From Synaphobranchus kaupii (Eukaryota > Chordata > Actinopteri > Anguilliformes > Synaphobranchidae): DNA of 64,000 bases. The translations under genes were made by a program, and so were the position numbers. Below, piece after piece: positions 1 to 14,271 of this stretch. Positions within the stretch are counted from its first letter, which is position 1; each line of letters begins with the position of its first letter. The notes under the pieces were generated by a model. The model had not been told where the DNA came from and ran no database searches. It was given only the letters and a program-made list of their open reading frames with translations. Where the stretch lies: positions 2,604,852 to 2,668,851 of the forward strand of contig CM056391.1 of the NCBI GenBank assembly GCA_029718625.1, written 5' to 3'.

Positions 1-89
1 TGAATAATTGTTGTTGCCCACAACGGAAATAGCTGGGACCTGATTGGTTAGACGCACTATGGTCCTTTCGTTTTGGCCGTTCATAAACT

Positions 90-375
90 CTCTTATTAAA
101 CCTAAATAGTTCACTAAAATATATGTCTGAAAATATTTGAGGTTAGAAATAGGCCATGCAGTTACTGAATCTTGATTCATATTTGATCTGCAACAGCTAG
201 TTTACAGTTTGATCTGAGTTATACAAAATCATTAGTATAATGTACGCTAATTTATGCAAATGACAATGGACACAGCTCCTCTGCCCCCACCCCTCTTCCT
301 TGCTCAAGTATTTTTCAAAATTTTGTAGTACGCAGAGACAGGCTGAGACAGTGGATGTACTTACTCTTTAAGGCA
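90..375. mobile_element. MITE-like repeat, copy 1
   Basis: This stretch is about 80-85 percent identical by eye to 843-1136, including CCTAAATAGTTCACTAAAA, GTTACTGAATCTTGATTCAT and a right end with TGTACTTACTCTTTAA. The left terminal repeat seen in copy 2 is missing here, so the copy is truncated or its left end has been replaced. Confidence 0.6.
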
Positions 376-599
376 AATTTGTTCAACATGAGTAGAGGGA
401 CCTGTACACCAAAGTTTGTTAATCTAGGTCAAACGGGGCATCGGCAGTGGGCGTGTCAATGTCAATGTTTTTTCATGTGCACTACAGCGCCACCAAGTGA
501 CCTATCGCCCTCGCCTATGGTGAGGGCTCGTTTGATGACACACAAAAAATTAATAGATCAGTAAATTTAGAACAAAATGGCGCCGATTCACAAAGTACA

Positions 600-720
600 A
601 TTCTCTGTTCAAAATCCGGGCCTTTAAGTTAAGTTAAGTTATACTTTATTGACCCCCAAGTTTCTGAATCACACAAAGATGCTTGGCTACCTGGTGGCAG
701 TCAGATCACCACAAAAGCAA
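600..720. repeat. Short dispersed-repeat fragment
   Basis: The segment begins with AAGTTAAGTTAAGTTATACT and continues TTATTGACCCCCAAG. The iterated pentamer and wording resemble the 3' end of a fish non-LTR retroposon in reverse orientation. The assignment is tentative. Confidence 0.3.
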
Positions 721-803
721 AACTGGCAAACCAGTGTCTGAGATCACATTTGCGGCAGCCTTTTTGCCACCAGACTTTAACACAATGCTTATTTTTTCCC
801 CTA

Positions 804-1135
804 CAGTTAAAGGGTAAGTACACTCTAGATCACTTTTTTTTTTCCACCTAAATAGTTCACTAAAATATGTGTCTGAAAATATTTGAGGTGAGAAATAGAC
901 CATGCAGTTACTGAATCTTGATTCATATTTCATCTGCAACGGCTAGCTCTACAGTTTGATCTTAGTTATACAAAATCACTTGTAGGCTACATTGTACATT
1001 CATGTATGCAAATGACGATGGACCTACCTCCTCCGCCCCCATCCCTCTCCCTCACTCACCCCACAGTGAGGGATTTTTCTAAATTGTGTAGTCGGTGGAG
1101 ACAGGTCGAGACAGTAGGTGTACTTACCCTTTAAC
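804..1135. mobile_element. MITE with TTAA ends, copy 2
   Basis: The copy is about 330 bp with terminal inverted repeats: left TTAAAGGGTAAGTACACT (about 806-823), right GTGTACTTACCCTTTAA (about 1118-1134). TTAA at both edges suggests piggyBac-type target duplication, although piggyBac ends normally start with CCC, so the superfamily is uncertain. It has no coding capacity. It is related to the truncated copy at 90-375. Confidence 0.6.
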
Positions 1136-1136
1136 G

Positions 1137-2705
1137 TATCTCAGGTAATCATCGCAGGTCAAAACCTTTGCCTTGATCATCGTCTGTTCCCTGGCTGGAA
1201 AGTTATAAAAGTAATGAGCCTCTTCACTGTGAGAGTGATTCATTACCATTTAAATGAAGGGGAGAGTCATTTCTACCGCCACAAATTCCATCGTATTTAA
1301 GAAGGAAGAGGCAGATGAACCGAAATATGAAATATTATCAAAAATTTCCCATGTCATAAGAGTATCCGTGCCATTTGTAATGATATTATTTTTTAAATGT
1401 ATTATTCAGCAAAAGGTATTTGGTGCCTTGGAAAGGGTCCTCCTTAGGCCGACTCAGAATTATAATGGCGGCAAAAAGTAGCTCAAACGTTTAATAATGA
1501 AACCCCAGAAATCCTGTGAACTTTCTGTCTTTGAACTAGATTCTAGTCTATGTTTCATAATTCTGCTCCCTACCTCAATCTGGAGAAAAATCATGTATAT
1601 GAATAGACTTATAATTTTCAATAAACAATAAATCTACAAGGAATGAAAGATTAGAAAATATCAAAATCCAGAATTGTACAGTAGTGACTACAATATGCCG
1701 CTGTGTTTATGCTATTTTGAATTTAATGTAAAAAATGGCAAGTCATTTCTTTGTTGCTTTATTGTCATTTTGTTATGAATGCATTCTCTTGATGCCTTTT
1801 GCAATGAAGAATTCCAATTTAATATTTTTTTGGCTGTGTCTCTTAGGCCATAAGTTTGCTCTTATGAAGAAAGGCAGAAATATGTGCAAAAATGGCAGCT
1901 TTGATGCAACGCTCAATACAGGAGACAATGGTGTGTTTTTATTACCCATCATGCCTCAGTATAACTTCTGACAGGGCTTCCTACTTATCTCTACATTTAG
2001 CAGCTGTTTTATGCAATATGTTAAGTGCCCCAGAAACCCCTCCATTTATGACTTATTCAGATTCTGATTCATTGCAGACTTGCGTATGGATTACTTTTTT
2101 CCTTATTAAAATGGCGGCGCAAACAGACTGTTCAGAAGGATGGAAGCAGGCTTAATTCTTATTTATTGAAATCTTTTTATTGATTATCACGTTTAGAGTA
2201 GGTTTCCGTATAGTGGCGTATATGGTTCTTGAGATTAAGAACAGAGACTCATGTTCCCTACAGGGGGACAAAAATTAATGGCGGGGTCTAAGGAGTTTAT
2301 TCACCCTTGATTTGGATTGAAAATCATAAAGAACAATCTTCATGTCTGGTATGGAATCTGGAACGTTCCCATGACGACAGCGGCTGGCAACCCCGCAGGG
2401 TGACGCGTGATTGGCTGTCGTGCTTTAGATTCTTTGAAGCATGATTGGCTGTCGTGCGTAGGGCTCTTACTTTTGATAACAGTGTCTGCTAAATGCCTAA
2501 AATGTAAATACTATATTGCAGCATGTAAAAAAAAAGATGTTATGTCATTTTGGATTTTTCTCATTTTTTCAATGTGAGATTAAGCTAATTCACCAATCGG
2601 TGAAGGGCACTGTAGATAGCAGGTCATGGTAGAGACATGCTGCTGCGCATGATTTGTCAAGGTAAACGATTGTGTCGACACACAAAGAAATGACAAAAGA
2701 CATTT
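1137..2705. other. Intergenic sequence, no gene seen
   Basis: AT-rich sequence with no convincing coding region. It contains a small direct repeat of GATTGGCTGTCGTGC near 2409-2424 and 2442-2457. At about 2467-2512 there is a fragment ending CTGCTAAATGCCTAAAATG that matches the 3' tail of the SINE described at 54397-54638. Confidence 0.6.
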
Positions 2706-2719
2706 TAAAAGGTGTTGAC

Positions 2720-2725
2720 TTTATT
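2720..2725 (-). terminator. Distal poly(A) signal AATAAA
   Basis: An AATAAA on the gene strand is followed after about 35-45 nt by a TTTGTGTGTCG element. Repeats resume beyond it, so it is a plausible main 3' end about 2.2 kb past the stop codon. Confidence 0.4.
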
Positions 2726-4735
2726 GTTTTGTCAATGTCAAGCATTTTTTTTCTTCTACATGATCAGGAACCACATGATTCAACATACATCACATGACTA
2801 GACATAAAGGACAGACGGGGCTATGATTGGGAACATCACAATGCATCCCGGAGAAGAAGAGAAAAGAGAAAGAAAACCAATTCAGGCTTATTTGAATTTC
2901 ACCACAAGTCCACTCTAGAATTGAAGACCTACACTGGGGTAATATTTAGTGTCACATTTCAACTGTGTTCTATTCCTTTGTTTCTCACACAACTTTTAAG
3001 GTTGACTCCGGCTGACCGCTGAGCATATTTTGAGTTGCTCTGGAAATTAAAATTCTATGAAAAGCTGACGTTACCTCAATGGCGATTCGTTCAAGATGAT
3101 AGACAAACGTCTATCTGTTATCATCGCTTGTCCTTTAATTTGTCGCGCCAATTTGAAGACAGAGATCATTGTGGCTAGTTGAACAGACACCATTGGTTCT
3201 GTTATTTTTATTAAAAATAATAAACTGAACACAAAGGTACATTTACGCTAGCTAATGGTAAGTCCAAAATAACACTCAGGTTCTATATACAAAACACAAG
3301 AAAAAAAAAGGAAAACCAGACTTTTTTAAAATAAGTTAAAAGCTATGAGGTTTGACGATTGCTGCTCTACATCAAATAAAATTCTATAAAAAGAATATAT
3401 TTTGAATGATTGCATAAAACAAATTTAAGAGATTCAGTCGGACTCAACAGGTTGCAGGAACCTTAAAAAATAAAGATTTTGATGAGACATTATTGAATTG
3501 GCAGCCATGGAGCAGGCTATAATTCAGGGGCTCCAAATAAGTATAAATTTAAAAAGCGGCATTTTTAAAATACCCTTCTCTAGAGTTTAACAAATGAAAA
3601 TGCATAGACTACACTTGTCGAGCACACAAATCCAAGATGGAAGATTGGCTCTTGTACTTGTCCTAATTTGGAGATTATTTTGAAAACTTGAATCAACCAT
3701 GAATCAACATTCCAAATATTGATCGCAATCTTTAATATTTAGTGAATACCAGTATAATGTTTATAAAGCTAGAATCCAAAACTACTTTGGATTCTATGGC
3801 TAAATATTAGACATGATAATCGGAATCTGTTCAGATAGTTAGATAAAGTTGGTAAAGTATGGATCTATTTATCATTGATTGCACATTGTATATATTGCTA
3901 ACTTAAAATAATTATTCCAGTAAAGACAAGTAAAAGCTGACAATGGCTTGCCAAAATATTTGTGATTGAAAACTACATTTTTTCAGCACTGAGATTTCCA
4001 ATGCAAACTAGTTAATTCTTTTTACAAACATCAGTTACCATGGTTCCATTTGAAATAATTTTGGAATTATAATAGTAAAAAAAAATTGGAAGCAATTAAA
4101 ATTTTGATCTTGATAAAATATTTAAAATATTACTGTTTTAATTTTGCAAAAGAAAAAAGGAACCAATTGCTCACCAGATAGTTAGGACATACCCAATGCC
4201 TTATTATTATTATTATTATTATTCAGACTTAAACTTTATGATAATATGTATGGTATGGATGTCATGGACAACAAACCAAAATTCTGGTAAATTATTTCTA
4301 TCCATCTCTTTAATAGAGGAAGCCAGAATTATTTTTCTCTTTCCTTGTCATAAATAGGGAATTATTTATTGTAACTCTTTTTGGAAGTGCACTCCTGGAA
4401 GTCACAAACACGAGAGTGAACCGTGGTCAAGTCCCTGCACTGGAGAGATACCAAAGAAAAGGTCAGCCAAAAAAGAAACAAAAAAACCTATGTCCTCCGT
4501 CTGCTGCCAAGAGGAGCCTCAACGTCAAGAGGGATTTTATAGACAGGTCAAATTTTTCCTGATGTGAACGATGAATGATTTCTCTTCCTGTTTTTAGATT
4601 TGATCTGAACGAGGCCAACAGCATTATTTGCCCTAATCTCATATTTGAGAAGCCCTTGAATTGAAAAACAATTTTCCTTCAGGATACATTTTTTTTGTAT
4701 TTCTTTACACCCAAAACATAAGCAAACTTGCTCTA

Positions 4736-4741
4736 TTTATT
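4736..4741 (-). terminator. Proximal poly(A) signal AATAAA
   Basis: TTTATT on the plus strand reads AATAAA on the gene strand, 175-180 nt after the fstl5 stop. A GT-rich stretch (GTTTTGGGTGT) lies about 20-30 nt further on. It could give a short 3' UTR isoform. Confidence 0.45.
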
Positions 4742-4915
4742 TGTTTTAATGAGGGACCAATGTCCAGCTTATGAAAAGGTAACTTGATGTAATTGCTTTG
4801 TCTTCTTTGCATTTCTCCTTTACATTTTTATAAACTGTAGAAGAGGGCATTTTACTTACAAACCGGACGCGAGCGAGGGTGGTGCCTTCTTGCTGGAAAA
4901 TGGAGGCTTTGGGGC

Positions 4916-5755
<840 letters not shown>

Positions 5756-7183
5756 TCAGCTCTTTAAAGCCTCTTTCAAATGAATTCTGAGAAGTATAAC
5801 CCCTGCAGTGATTTGGGGGGGTGGTTGCCACAAGCTATGTTCCTTTTCTATTTCCGCTTCCACTTTTATGTCTATTTTTTCAGTACAGGAGATAAAAATG
5901 TTGTTTATGGGATCATTTTTACACTGTTGCATGGAAAGTGTTTGGAATAAAACTGATTTATTATGGCGTGTGCAGGTTCTTAAAAATGTGTTTCCCGGCC
6001 AATGTCTATCACTTCAAGTAGACACGGGAAACTTAAGTAAAGGGGCTGTTGGCTGTTTTTAGTGTCATTAAGAAAACAAAAACCCATTAAAAAGGTTTTC
6101 TCATCCACGTTACGTGAAAGTCAAGGCACTTGGTAAAAGCCTCGTTACGCCTTTAATTATAGTGAGCGGTGTTTTGCTGAGAGGATGATGATGGTGATTT
6201 GTAAAGATGAGGGTGAAAACACACAGTCCAGCGAGGACTCTCTTCTCTAGGCGTAGATTAAAACAGATGAGGCAAAAGCACCTGCATTTAACACGGGGAT
6301 TGTTTTCTGGTGACGAGCCGAAGTACACATTCTCTTTTATGCTGCGTTATGCTGTATTTAATCCAATTTTTGAACAGTCAGGGTCAAAGGTAACCAGGCT
6401 GAAATAGCTGTTTTGGAGTGATGGAGTGCACTGTCAAATCTGCTCCACGGAACTCTAAAAATAATTTGGCCAGCCTCTGAAGGGATGGCCCGGACCAAAA
6501 GCATCGTTATGATATGTTTTATGATGCTCTCCTCCAAATGCTTACATGCATGATTGAGTGTGCCGAGCCAAACGTCCTGCAGGCCTGTGACCCCCACTCT
6601 CCTCATTAAAAAGCCAGAGTGTTTCATGAGCACCCGCAGAGCGAGCTACCAAACCCGTTCTTCTGCAGGTGGTTTTGATCGCTTAGAGGCATGAGGAATC
6701 GTGCGGGGAAAACAAAACACGTTGTGAACGCGACAGTGTGTGGTTCGTACAGGTCTTTTATAGTATCAAAACACCTTTTTCTGTAGCATCAGCTACAGTC
6801 GTAAACCAGCTCCATTTTAACTCTGTGCTCGCACGGTACAATCTAAAACTAATAAAATGCAAGCACAGGAGCAGGTGGGTGTGTTCGGCTTTGCTTTTTA
6901 TATCAAATCTAACATAGCCAGCTACTGTAGCTACCCAGTGAGCATGAAAATAATTGGCCGAGTCATCAAAAACGTATTAGAGTAGACATGTTATTATTTG
7001 GTGTGTTAATTTAACAAGGCTGACCTCTCTGCCTCTCAGAAGATGAGCCATGAATCCCTTCACATTTGTCCAGGGGCACGGGTGAGAAACTGCCTCTGTT
7101 AGTAAAACGCTTGCTCGCTAATTCCATTGTAACTTTTAGTTATGGCCAAAGTAGCCTATATATAGCTCTGCAAATGCCCGGGG

Positions 7184-7824
7184 TGTGAGGGGAAGGAGTC
7201 AGAGAACCAGAAAGCTACCCACCTAAGTGGAGTAACCACAAGTTCAAAAAGGGGGGAAACAGGATACACAAACAGAAAAATACTCATATGGGAGATAACC
7301 CCCCGGCGTATAAGCCAACAGAAAACAACCCAGAAAAGAGGGCGAATACTAACTCGTAGACTCGAGCAGAGATAGAAAGCAAGACAAAGAAAACCTCCAG
7401 CTCAATGTAAAATAAATGAGCTAAAATAAGGAGGAACAGGAGAAAAGGGTAACAAATGTTACAGCCTCAAAGACGACTGAAAAAAAAACAGATGAAAGAA
7501 CTCAGATTAGAGAAAGAAACAGGACATAGAAAGTCCTAAAGAACTAATCCTATAACTCAAAATCTAAAGAAGTTCCTACATATCTTTTAGGCAGAAAAGA
7601 CATGTAGTCTTCCAGAGTCCTATGCAGAAATTACTGGCTAGAGCCTAAACAAAGCTTACACTGAAGCACGGATCTGAGAAAGCGCCCAGCTTAAGTAGCT
7701 GCAAACACCTGAAACCAATCAAACATAAATGGTCTCAGAAGGCGGAAAAAAACAAGAGCGCCCTTTCGCGGCCCCGAGTAGCAACAACCCCAGAGAGGTA
7801 AAAGCAGGCTCCAAAACCATGACA
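7184..7824. mobile_element. Possible solo LTR
   Basis: A 641-bp block begins TGTGAGGGGAAGG and ends CCAAAACCATGACA, so it has TG...CA ends whichever strand is read. Its purine-rich composition differs from the flanks, and it contains no coding sequence. I found no clear 5-bp target duplication (CGGGG on the left, ATAAT on the right), so the ends may be wrong. The TGTCATGGTTTTGG end on the minus strand resembles fish gypsy-type LTR starts. Confidence 0.35.
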
Positions 7825-9259
7825 ATAATATGCACAGCGGTCACTGAGAGCAGACCCCCGAACTTCGTCATGTAAGGCAAATGTAAACCAAAGACAAAAG
7901 GCCCGACATGAGAAATTGAAGATTTTTGTTTATTTTAAATTGGTGGAGTTTATTGCATGAAAAATCTAATTTTTTTAATACTTATATCCCCAAGAATAAT
8001 AGTGTAAAAGTAAAACTGCAAATATGTAACCATTTATCAGAAACATTATACCTGCCTTGAAAAATATGGTTCATCAAAACTGGACTGGATAAAAACTGGA
8101 TAAAGTATTGTCTCTCTGTCTTCATATATACACTATATATATAATTTATTTATTTTTTTATTAATTCTAATTCATACTCAAGCCTATTAACTAAGTCTAG
8201 TCATGTTAAGTCTATCCTTCTACAGTGTTATGTAACTAATGAGAAACATGCCTTCCATAAAGTCTGTAAAATACAGTTAAAATTCAAAAATCAAACTGAA
8301 AACAGAGAGCTCCAATATGTACATGACTATGCCCCTGCAGAGGCCACAGGCAGTACATGAGGACACAGCTAGCACCAGCCTGAGAAGAGGGCCGTATCGC
8401 TCACTGACAAACAACAGGCAGCCCGTGGCTAAATTGGCACATTTTTGGGCGGAGAGGAAGGTTGGCTGGCCAATTTAATCCCACCTGTACCCCTGGCAGG
8501 AGGAAGCAACCTGTGTCGTCCCCCCGATGCGGGCTCCGGCGCCTCGTTAGCTAACGACAGCACCAGGCTCAGACCTGCGTTTCGCTGGCCAAATCCAGCT
8601 TGAGCCACCCGGGAGATCCAATCTGGCCCGCTAAATAAATAGCGTTGTTCTGCGAGTAAAACATGGCAACAGAAAACTCCTGCTAACTGGACTAGCTGTT
8701 GCAGATTGCACGCCTTGACGCTGTGAAATATTAGCTTCTTTATCCCACTAGTTTGACTGATATCATATAAGCCATACAGTTCAAGCCCCCTCTATGATGG
8801 AATATCGACTTAAAGAAAACTACTTGTCAGTCCTCCGGGATTTAAACGAGCGAATGAAACGACTAACCGTGAAACCGTAAGCATTGCACAGTCCACAAGG
8901 ATTTAGTGATTTTACTTTCCTACCCACAAAGTCCGTGGACATCCAAAGGGGCATTGAGTTATTCATAATTTTTAACAAACAGACACGGCTGGATGATAAC
9001 TTCTATTATATTTTATGCTGAGGTACACATAAAGCACGACTCCTTGACCCTTTCAAATGGACTCTCTCAGTAGCTTTACTGTTCCAGAGAAATCCTTATT
9101 CTGTAAAAATAAAAGGAAGACGACTGGTTTTCATTTCCGTAGAACAGAAACCCCTGTGTGTTTCTCAGCAGATACATTGGAATAAAGCGGTGGTTTGGGA
9201 TAAACGGCTTTAACATGTGTCTCGTCAAAAATATGTGTGCTGCATACTCGGGTTTGTAT

Positions 9260-9504
9260 CTATGTTCCCAGGGTCCTATGTTCCCCAGTTCAGTATTCTG
9301 TTAACACACATTAACCCTCCTATTGTGTTTGGGTCAAATTTGACCCGTTTCAAGTTAAAATATTTCATAAATATTATCCAGTTTATAACCCTAACCCACA
9401 AAAGCCCATGTCATATTAAGCGAATGCAGAACTGGGGAACATCTCTTTCAGGTTTCCATTATGGGCTATATAGAGCTGGGGAACATAGGACCCTGGGAAC
9501 ATAG
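9260..9504. mobile_element. MITE with perfect 29-bp terminal inverted repeats
   Basis: The first 29 bases (9260-9288, starting CTATGTTCCCAGGG) are the exact reverse complement of the last 29 (9476-9504). Inside, around 9313-9345, is TTAACCCTCCTATTGTG, followed by the palindrome GGGTCAAATTTGACCC. That looks like the end of a second, piggyBac-like element nested in the first. Confidence 0.75.
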
Positions 9505-11894
9505 GAATGACCCCGCCTGCTTTATTCACCATTTTAGCTATTGAACACACAGGACAGTCTTGAGTCTTCCACGTTTTTTCAACAAACAGCCACTTTCACT
9601 TCAATACAATCTTGAAAAATAATTGTATGTTAGAATTGCTAACAGGCATACACTAAACTAGCTTGCTTCATTTGTTACATTGTATTGATTGGCCTTAATA
9701 AGGCAAAATCACAGTGATACTGCTCCTGAGAATTTGGACCCAGAAAGGTATTTAGCTTTAAGTAAATATTTTAAACAAATATTTAAAATGCTCCTTGGTT
9801 TGCAGGTAATATTGATAACCTTCTCTGCTACCCCAGCAGTGTTGGGTGTAGCCAATTACCAATAGCCTGGTGTGAACTGACACAAGTTATGCAATTAGCA
9901 TTAGGCATAACCAGTAGCTAGCACCAGGAATTCAGTGGATAAAAAAATAAAAAAACTATAACCTCAATGGAGCAATTATTCGGCAGAAATGAGCATTTAT
10001 TACACATTTCGAGAGACTATTTGAATTGAACTAAAGCAATTGACTAAACCAACACAACAAATTGAGCATGAAATAAAGTAGACACGTGGGAATGTTTCAG
10101 GATCCTTGAGTAGAAGGAATACTACCTTGTTGCAGAAGCATCTAAATAGCTTGTCCACATGCAATTCAATTGAAAAAAACAACATCCTAAGATATTTTTG
10201 AATGCAATGACCACCATCACCACCGTGTGGCGCATTGCCCTTTTTTTTTTTTGATAAGACAACCAATCAGCAGCAAGATCGTACAGCGTCCATGTGATCG
10301 TGTGACATTTTTTTGTCAATCACATGGAAGCTGGAAGGCTGGTTTGCTGATTGCCTTATCAACACCCAACAGATATCAGTTGTGATGCCGCCCCCCCCCG
10401 AGGCATTTCACATTGCCTCTGCAGTTTGGATGTTTACTACCTCATCAGGTATGATTAATGAAAAAAAAGCTAAAGACAGGATATATGCCATGTATGACAG
10501 CGATGATTGTTATTAAGTGGATAATTGTATAATTATTGTTGTGGTATATCGCCCAGCCTTACACCACAGAATGCTTTACAAAAAAGCAGATGGAGTCTGG
10601 AGTTTGTGCGGAACACGCTTCAAAATTTCATTATCTGGACTTAAACTTCACGCTCTGTGTTAAAATTATGCAACATAACAGAACAGACCAATCATTTGCA
10701 GCCTGGAGGGCACAGACACCCAAGAAAGGCATCCATGTGAGCGGTGAGCAGACACAGTAGCAGCTATCCATAGACATGGTTGCATATTTCATCTGCAGAC
10801 GGAGAAGAATTGATATAGTTTTATATAAACCTGTTTCTTTATCCTGAGCTGTGGAGATACAGTAAAACTGCACTTTGCTGCCATTTGGGGGGTACTTATA
10901 CATTTCTCCATATCTAACCTCATAAGTGTATCTTCAGGAGGAATCTTATAAGCCTACTAGTAATACATCTCAGGGAAAGGAAGTATATTGTAACTATCAA
11001 CAAACTTACATATTTAGTACATAAGTAGACATGAGTATCCAATGTATGCAATTATGTATAATGGTTAGGGCAGTTTTAGAATAGAGAGTAGGGAAATGGT
11101 TATGTAGTGGTAAGGGTCTGGTCTATTCAGTGTAACTACTGTGTAATTACGGTGCTATTACATGACCCATAAGCATATATTACATGTTAATTACAAGTTA
11201 TTGGTGCATACAGTACTGTAGCATTTAAAGAGTAGTTACAATCACATATTAAATTGGCTACGGCTATAAATAGCTTATAACAAAATTTAATATTATAATG
11301 CCTTAAACACAAAAGCAGATTACACCACAGGCTGTTCTTACTGTGCAATTGTCATTTTCACATTATAACCGCAGTGCGGCTGTATCTTCAAAGGCATTGC
11401 ATATGCATTTTACATTTAAATTTTAGGCATTTAGCTGAAACGGTCTCTTATCCAGAGCGCCTTACAATTAGTGCACGGAGAGAAAGCCTAGATTCGTAAA
11501 TCACCACCATTCCAAGTAGCAATTACTGAAAGTGCAACGGTCGGCCCATAACACACTAATCCTTCGTCACTAGAATTAACACATGGAAGGGAAGGTAGAG
11601 GGGTGTTTTTTTTTTTCAAGCAAACAAGAACTTGCTGGAGAAGTGAATCAATAAACAACAGCGGCAATGACGAGGCACAGTCACACGCACGGGTCCGTGT
11701 GCAGCTTTTCTGTGAGAAACTATTGCCGGCACGGCTTGGTGCTGCCCCCTGCAGGCCTGCACCCCCCACCTACCCCCACCCCTCCCCTCCCAGCAAACCA
11801 TACACCAACACACAACAAACACACAACAAACCTCCCCCTTCCAAAAAACGGGGCCTGGAGATGACTTTTAGGGGTTCAGGGCTGTCTCCCAGGG

Positions 11895-12540
11895 CCAGGG
11901 TAGCTGAGAATAGACTGGGAAACCGGCTGGTTATTTTCCAGGGTAGCTGAGAATAGACTGGGAAACCGGCTGGTTATTTTCCAGGGTAGCTGAGAATAGA
12001 CTGGGAAACCGGCTGGTTATTTTCCAGGGTAGCTGAGAATAGACTGGGAAACCGGCTGGTTATTTTCCAGGGTAGCTGAGAATAGACTGGGAAACCGGCT
12101 GGTTATTTTCCAGGGTAGCTGAGAATAGACTGGGAAACCGGCTGGTTATTTTCCAGGGTAGCTGAGAATAGACTGGGAAACCGGCTGGCTATTTTCCAGG
12201 GTAGCTGAGAATAGACTGGGAAACCGGCTGGTTATTTTCCAGGGTAGCTGAGAATAGACTGGGAAACCGGCTGGCTATTTTCCAGGGTAGCTGAGAATAG
12301 ACTGGGAAACCGGCTGGTTATTTTCCAGGGTAGCTGAGAATAGACTGGGAAACCGGCTGGTTATTTTCCAGGGTAGCTGAGAATAGACTGGGAAACCGGC
12401 TGGTTATTTTCCAGGGTAGCTGAGAATAGACTGGGAAACCGGCTGGTTATTTTCCAGGGTAGCTGAGAATAGACTGGGAAACCGGCTGGTTATTTTCCAG
12501 GGTAGCTGAGAATAGACTGGGAAAAGGGCTATTTTCCAGG
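11895..12540. repeat. 43-bp minisatellite, 15 copies
   Basis: The unit begins CCAGGGTAGCTGAGAATAGA and is repeated 14 times at exactly 43-bp spacing (11895 to 12497), followed by a partial unit. Copies are almost identical; the main variant is GGCTGGCTATT for GGCTGGTTATT in two units. The low divergence implies recent expansion or homogenisation. Confidence 0.95.
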
Positions 12541-12980
12541 CCCCCATTCATTGGCTTATTCACAAATTTTCCATTCACTTTGGGCTGTTTAATTAATTAC
12601 TTTATTTATACAGGGGGATCACACTGAGACAAGTCTCATTTTCAGATGAGCCCTGTGTAAACACCAATACAGATACAATAGAAGCAAGGACATCAACATC
12701 AAAGAAATTTGATGTATTCATTTTTCAAATGTATTTTAACTACGCCTGGCCCCACCGGTAAACTGTCAATCATCTTTAGCTCTGTGGGAGGCAATACCTC
12801 TGCATAACCCCCCCGACCCCCCCGCCCCCGCGCATGTGGCATGGCGGTGGAGAAAAAGTTGATGCGTTGTGAGCGCGCTTCGGCTAGGCTTCCTGATGGC
12901 TCGGCCGACAATGGCGTCCGAAAGGGGGGTGGGGACAGGGTGGGGACAGGGTGGGGGGGCCGGCCTCCCTCGCTCTCTTA

Positions 12981-13133
<153 letters not shown>

Positions 13134-13318
13134 TTAACATGTCGCTCATGAATAATTCAAAGCCCTCCTGTCCAATGGGGAGATGAGGTCCTCCTCGATG
13201 GGTGCGGGGAGTCTTAATTATGGGGCAGAGCGTGAATCAAAGTGCCATCTCTTGTTTGAGGGAGGCATATGTCTAGAAATCAAAAATCAATCACGTGATC
13301 GAGCGCTCACACACCAGA

Positions 13319-13362
13319 TGCACACACACACTATATCACATCTACAGACACACTTTCACACA

Positions 13363-13454
<92 letters not shown>

Positions 13455-13602
13455 CACACACATGCACACACATGCACACACACCACAATTGCACTGACAT
13501 ATGCACACATCACCTCTACAGACAGACATACACACTTACACGTGCACACACATGTACGCGTGCACACACCTATACACACACACACACTCACACACCCCTA
13601 GA
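13319..13602 (+). repeat. CA microsatellite array
   Basis: A nearly pure (CA)n run of about 75 bp (13371-13447) lies inside a longer impure array of CACACATGCA and CACACTCACA variants. The apparent frames rich in His-Thr or Cys-Val are artefacts of the repeat. Confidence 0.95.
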
Positions 13603-14271
13603 GTGAGCAACAGAGAAATGCTAACTGGTGCTGCACGTAGACAGGTGATGTGAGATAACTCAGGGAAGCTAAGCAGAGTAAATGCCTGCTAGTCTTTTTT
13701 TACCATGACAGTATTTTTGACATCTTCTCTCACTTGGCTATTAAACAGGTTATATTCCATCCTTAGCACTGGGTTACCAAAAATATGCCTCTTTTTTCAA
13801 GACGTATAATATTGTTACTGAACCAAATTTGGCAATAAAAATAGGAGTTACACTGTTTTACACACAGTGAACTTGTTAATAGACTTTTGGAGATTGGATG
13901 ACGCATTATTCAGGATCCAGGCCATGTAGAATATTGGTACTCCTACAAATGTAAACTTAAGTCATGCACAGTTGATCCTTAGGCCAATAAAGGAATTCAT
14001 ATCAGTAGTTGGAGCAAATCCTTGACCTGACACTACTGTACTAACTGATTTTGAAAAACCCATCTGTTTTTCAATCTGTCTGCAACTTTAATGTTGATAG
14101 ATATTACATTGTCATTTTTTTTGGAAAAAAGGACTGGATTCTATTTTGAGAGTGATTTAATATTGCTCATGTACTGCACTGTACATGTATAATTTCTGAT
14201 CTCTTTGTGACTTTCCTTTACTGGCAGAAAACAAAAATGGCCTCCACCAATCAAGTAGTTTGTTGGTGACA

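Larger units (their letters stand above)
2706..4915 (-). other. fstl5: Probable fstl5 3' UTR
   Basis: Downstream of the stop codon the minus strand is AT-rich and free of recognisable transposons, unlike the introns. Two good AATAAA signals on the minus strand bracket plausible ends: 4736-4741 (about 175 nt after the stop) and 2720-2725 (about 2.2 kb after it). Both are followed by GT-rich sequence (GTTTTGGGTGT and TTTGTGTGTCG). Only a short ATT repeat near 4201-4223 interrupts the tract. The extent is inferred, since no transcript evidence is available. Confidence 0.45.
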
